Below, piece by piece: positions 28,368 through 30,488 of a DNA stretch of 30,488 nucleotides; within the stretch, counting starts at the first letter, position 1; each line of letters opens with the position of its first letter. The stretch is from a virus. The stretch lies in the IMG/VR virus record IMGVR_UViG_3300008106_000020, positions 1-30,488 of that record; one strand, given 5' to 3'. The position numbers and the translations under genes were made by a program. The notes under the pieces are model-generated. The model was not told the DNA's origin. It ran no database searches and worked only from the letters and a program-made list of their open reading frames with translations.

Positions 28368-30360
28368 TGTGTCATCCCTTGAAAGCGCATTGCGTTCAGC
28401 AGGCTTGAATTTCACCTCCCTTGTCATGGATGGCGAACTGCATCGTTGCCCCACCATTGCAAAACCGCGCAAGGAAAACGGTTGGTATATAATATATGAA
28501 GGCGGAGCGGCTGCGTGCTATGGCAACTGGGAAGAAGGTGACGCATCGCATACATGGCGCGGTGAGAATGTAAGCGACGAAGTATATTCGCGGATTCGTT
28601 CAAGTGTTGCGCGCTTGAAAGAACAGCGCGAAGCCGAACAAGCAATTCTTGCGGATACTGCGTTAGAATTTTATGAGTCATGCGCTCGCACGGGTTACAG
28701 CGACTATCTCAACCGTAAAGGCGTGCAATCTCACGGCCTTCGCTATGACGGAAACGCGCTTATCATGCCGCTACAGGACTCCACCGGCAAAGTTTGGAGC
28801 TACCAGAAAATTTATGGCAATGGTGACAAGTATTTTCTGCAAGGTGGCCGCGTGCGCGGCTGCTATTACATTATAGGCGCACCCACTTCAAAAGTAATTG
28901 TCTGCGAAGGTTTCGCCACCGGCGCGACGATTCATGAAGAAACCGGAATCCCTGTTATTGTCGCGCTTAACGCTGGCAATCTTAAAACCGTATGCGATTC
29001 ACTTCCTTTCCGCGATATTACTATTGCTGCAGATAATGACGCAAATGGCGTAGGTGAAAAAGCCGCAAAGGAATCAGGTTATAACTATGTAATGCCTTCC
29101 ACCACAGGCGATTTTAACGACATCCCCCGCGAGTCAGTGCGCGGTTATTTCGTGCAAGAAAAAAAGGCAGATGAAAACAGCATTGTGGTTCACGGCCTGG
29201 TCGGGGAGATTGCCGATTGGATAACCTCCACCGCAATAAGGCCACAGCCGCTTTTATCGCTTGCGGCCGCTCTTTCCTTTGTTGGTATGATAAAAGGCCA
29301 CCGGGTGCGCGGTAAAACCGACCTTAGAACGAATCTCATGATTCTTGCTATGGCACCTACCGGCGGTGGCAAAGAACACCCCCAGAACGCTATAAAACGG
29401 CTTGTCAAGGCGTGCGGCCTGCAAAAGCACCTTATGGGAGAGCCTGTGAGCGGCGCTGGGTTTTTGCACGCTTTGCAAAAATCTGGTAACGTTGGCTATT
29501 TGGTCATGGATGAAGTCGGGCGCTATATTGGAAACCTTAGCAGCGCAGGCGCAGGCGTTCACCAGCGCGAGATTTTGGATTATATGATCAAAACATTCAG
29601 CTCTGCTAATTCCATTCTAATGGGCAGGGAAAAGGCAGCAGGCGCTAAAGAGCCGCGAATTGACATCGAAAACCCGCATTTTTGTTGTTATGGTTCCACG
29701 GTGCAAGAAAAGTTCCGCGATGCTTGCGGCAGTGGTGAGATTGTCGATGGGTTTCTCAACCGCTGGATTGTGCTAGAATCAAAGGAGAGGCCAGACCGTC
29801 AGAAAAAGGTGAAATTCACCCCGCCGCCTCAGTCGATTATTGATAAAGTTTTGGCAATAACTTCGCATAGCCCATATGATTCTTACGGCGCACCCCACCC
29901 GGAGGAAATAGAGTTCACCCCGGAAGCGTGGGAAATTTATGACGCATACCGGGACAACGTGGATAAATTGGTTAAAACAACTCCCTACCCTCAAAATCAG
30001 CTTATAAGTCGCGCGCCGGAGCATATCGAGAAAATAGCTCATACAATTTCTGAAGACGGCTGCACCGGCATCTACGACCTGCGCGCCGCGATTAAAATTG
30101 TGGAATTCTCAAATAAATGCATTCTGCGCTTTGCTGGCATGATTAGCGACAACGTCCAGGAGCGTGATTTTGTGAAAGTGCGCGAGATTGTAAAAGAGAT
30201 GGGAACGGTGCAACGATCCACACTGCTTCGTCGGTGTCAGTTCGTCCAAGGTGGCGCAAAACGCTTTTCTGAAATCATGGCGGTTTTAATTGATGAAAAT
30301 ATAGTGGCAGAATCAGAAAATGGCAGAAAAGCCACATATCGCTGGATTGCTTCAAAATAG
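28357..30360 (+). CDS. Toprim primase fused to DUF3987-like helicase
   Basis: About 667 aa. ATG 28357 is used, but GTG 28369 has the better site (GAGG six bases upstream); they differ by four residues. Residues 20-70 resemble a primase N-terminal zinc-like region. The Toprim core has Glu184 (VCEGFATG), Asp226/Asp228 (AADNDANG) and Asp252/Asp255 (GDFND). A RecA-like helicase half follows: Walker A APTGGGKEHP (Lys339, with Glu instead of Ser/Thr), Walker B YLVMDEVGRY (Asp385/Glu386) and an arginine-finger-like GFLNRW. It primes and unwinds DNA at the fork. It is encoded opposite to the recombination operon and behind the RHH regulator. Confidence 0.87.
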   Translation: MRLNVSSLESALRSAGLNFTSLVMDGELHRCPTIAKPRKENGWYIIYEGGAAACYGNWEEGDASHTWRGENVSDEVYSRIRSSVARLKEQREAEQAILADTALEFYESCARTGYSDYLNRKGVQSHGLRYDGNALIMPLQDSTGKVWSYQKIYGNGDKYFLQGGRVRGCYYIIGAPTSKVIVCEGFATGATIHEETGIPVIVALNAGNLKTVCDSLPFRDITIAADNDANGVGEKAAKESGYNYVMPSTTGDFNDIPRESVRGYFVQEKKADENSIVVHGLVGEIADWITSTAIRPQPLLSLAAALSFVGMIKGHRVRGKTDLRTNLMILAMAPTGGGKEHPQNAIKRLVKACGLQKHLMGEPVSGAGFLHALQKSGNVGYLVMDEVGRYIGNLSSAGAGVHQREILDYMIKTFSSANSILMGREKAAGAKEPRIDIENPHFCCYGSTVQEKFRDACGSGEIVDGFLNRWIVLESKERPDRQKKVKFTPPPQSIIDKVLAITSHSPYDSYGAPHPEEIEFTPEAWEIYDAYRDNVDKLVKTTPYPQNQLISRAPEHIEKIAHTISEDGCTGIYDLRAAIKIVEFSNKCILRFAGMISDNVQERDFVKVREIVKEMGTVQRSTLLRRCQFVQGGAKRFSEIMAVLIDENIVAESENGRKATYRWIASK

Positions 30361-30459
30361 ATTTTGAATGCTATTTTGAAACGTAAGTGCCATATAAATA
30401 AGAATAAAGTGCAAAATTCACGAAATTCAAGAGGGATGTAATATATACCCCTAAATTCA
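30351..30459 (+). repeat. AT-rich repeats past the primase gene
   Basis: TTCAAAAT (30351-30358) and ATTTTGAA (30361-30368) form a perfect inverted repeat, and ATTTTGAA recurs at 30373-30380. AAATTCA occurs at 30414, 30423 and 30453. No gene is seen from 30361 to the window end. This could be an iteron, operator or origin region; nothing decides this. Confidence 0.35.
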
Positions 30460-30488
30460 TGCATCCTTACGCGCGTGTGTATTATTAT

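Noticed and set aside
30433-30476. GGATG...CATCC stem near the right end as a terminator
   Set aside because: Only five pairs with a long AT-rich loop and no T-run after it.
1-30488. Integrase, attachment site or insertion sequence
   Set aside because: No recombinase or transposase motif and no terminal inverted repeats were recognised in the window.

Overview
The window is a 30.5-kb piece of a tailed bacteriophage genome (Caudoviricetes). It is podovirus-like, with a P22-type virion plan: portal, scaffold, major capsid, head-tail adaptor, gp10-like tail hub, ejection proteins and tail fibre. No integrase, RNA polymerase, terminase or DNA polymerase is visible, and the left end cuts into the portal gene. 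Shine-Dalgarno sites and sigma70-type promoters indicate a bacterial host. A gene-transfer-agent-type 3TM holin, a DUF2793 protein and small TPTPW proteins hint at an alphaproteobacterial host, but that is inference only.

Region 1 (1-18448, + strand) is the late module. It runs: portal C-terminus; a cassette of seven small virion-type genes (743-4177), including a LamG-like lectin and two internally repetitive proteins, behind its own near-consensus promoter; scaffold; major capsid; a small head protein; a terminator with a nested promoter; connector and tail genes; three ejection-type proteins, the last with a transglycosylase domain; the receptor-binding fibre genes; and a lysis cassette (XhlA-like membrane protein, T7-lysozyme-type amidase, 3TM holin). 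It ends with a 57-aa zinc-ribbon gene. Most genes touch or overlap by 1-4 bases.

Region 2 (18445-23074 and 23074-24554, - strand) holds two leftward operons of small accessory genes. Each starts from a duplicated promoter/leader element whose hairpin shows a compensatory base-pair change. The lower operon ends in a DNA cytosine methyltransferase gene that contains a second long reading frame over about 840 bp. That second frame has its own Shine-Dalgarno site and an ATGA junction to the next gene. This is the most interesting signal in the window.

Region 3 (24559-28144, - strand) is a replication/recombination operon: zinc-ribbon protein, VRR-NUC nuclease, SF2 helicase, DUF669 (SSB-like), Sak4-like ATPase and Gp157-like protein. 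It diverges from region 4 (28227-30360, + strand), which encodes a 46-aa ribbon-helix-helix regulator and a Toprim primase-helicase. The 82-bp gap between them carries face-to-face promoters and inverted repeats that look like the operator of a regulatory switch.

Several genes shorter than 60 codons (at 16309, 18275, 18445, 22592, 23319, 23471, 23853, 24559 and 28227) were found from start/stop overlaps and Shine-Dalgarno sites.
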